In this document: one piece after another, positions 6,624 to 6,668 of the stretch
Layout: every line of letters starts with the position of its first letter
How positions within the stretch are numbered: the stretch's first letter is position 1
NCBI GenBank assembly: GCA_945988865.1
Contig: CAMFTQ010000037.1
Location: 1 to 6,668 of the forward strand
Direction of reading: 5' to 3'
DNA from: an uncultured Anaeromassilibacillus sp.
GTDB taxonomy: Bacteria > Bacillota > Clostridia > Oscillospirales > Acutalibacteraceae
Length of the DNA: 6,668 nucleotides
Program-made: the position numbers and the translations under genes
Notes under the pieces: generated by a model
What the model was told of the DNA's origin: nothing
What the model saw: only the letters and a program-made list of their open reading frames with translations
The model's database searches: none

Positions 6624-6668
6624 CTGTCTCTTATACACATCTGACGCTGCCGACGAAGGCTTAGGTGT
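6624..6668. other. Illumina Nextera adapter contamination at the contig end
   Basis: From 6624 the sequence reads CTGTCTCTTATACACATCT and then GACGCTGCCGACGA (to 6656), which is the reverse complement of the Nextera read-1 transposase adapter. It is followed by AGGCTTAG (6657-6664), the reverse complement of Nextera i5 index CTAAGCCT, and then GTGT, the start of the i5 flow-cell adapter. These bases are library artefact, and nothing biological should be inferred from them. Confidence 0.98.

Overview
The window looks like part of a conjugative or mobilizable element from a gut-type Firmicute, most likely a Clostridia/Ruminococcaceae/Lachnospiraceae relative. This rests on family resemblance and base composition, not on a marker gene. 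Every real gene is on the minus strand, so the reading order is right to left. Coding density is close to complete, and the plus-strand reading frames look like shadows.

Layout, right to left. (1) 6624-6668 is not genomic. It is an Illumina Nextera transposase adapter, an 8-base index and the start of the next adapter, so real sequence ends at 6623. (2) 6178-6623 is a MobC-like relaxosome protein whose 5' end is cut off by that artefact. (3) 4389-6191 is a MOBP-type relaxase that overlaps mobC by 14 bp. (4) 4310-4372 is a 20-codon open frame with a near-perfect Shine-Dalgarno. (5) 4268 to 1 is one uninterrupted frame of 1,422 codons that runs off the left edge. It encodes a giant polyvalent protein with an ArdC-like N-terminus, a disordered linker, helicase-associated and LPD-like modules, a MutS domain I-like module, and an N6-adenine methyltransferase fold. 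By family precedent an SNF2-type helicase would follow beyond the window. (6) 3086-3490 is a complete tnpV-family gene lying wholly inside the giant gene in the +1 frame, with its own ribosome binding site.

The genes form a plausible transfer module. MobC and the relaxase would nick and pilot the DNA at an oriT, which is probably upstream of mobC and missing here. The giant protein would protect or process the transferred DNA through anti-restriction, methylation and remodelling. TnpV is a small element-encoded protein of unproven role.

The most interesting observation is the overprinting. The hydrophilic linker of the giant protein (about residues 260-393) coincides almost exactly with tnpV, so one DNA segment encodes a structured small protein in one frame and a disordered spacer in the other. 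Other points are three related tandem modules at the relaxase C-terminus, a terminator-like hairpin inside the giant gene, and a palindrome centred between promoter-like hexamers ahead of it.
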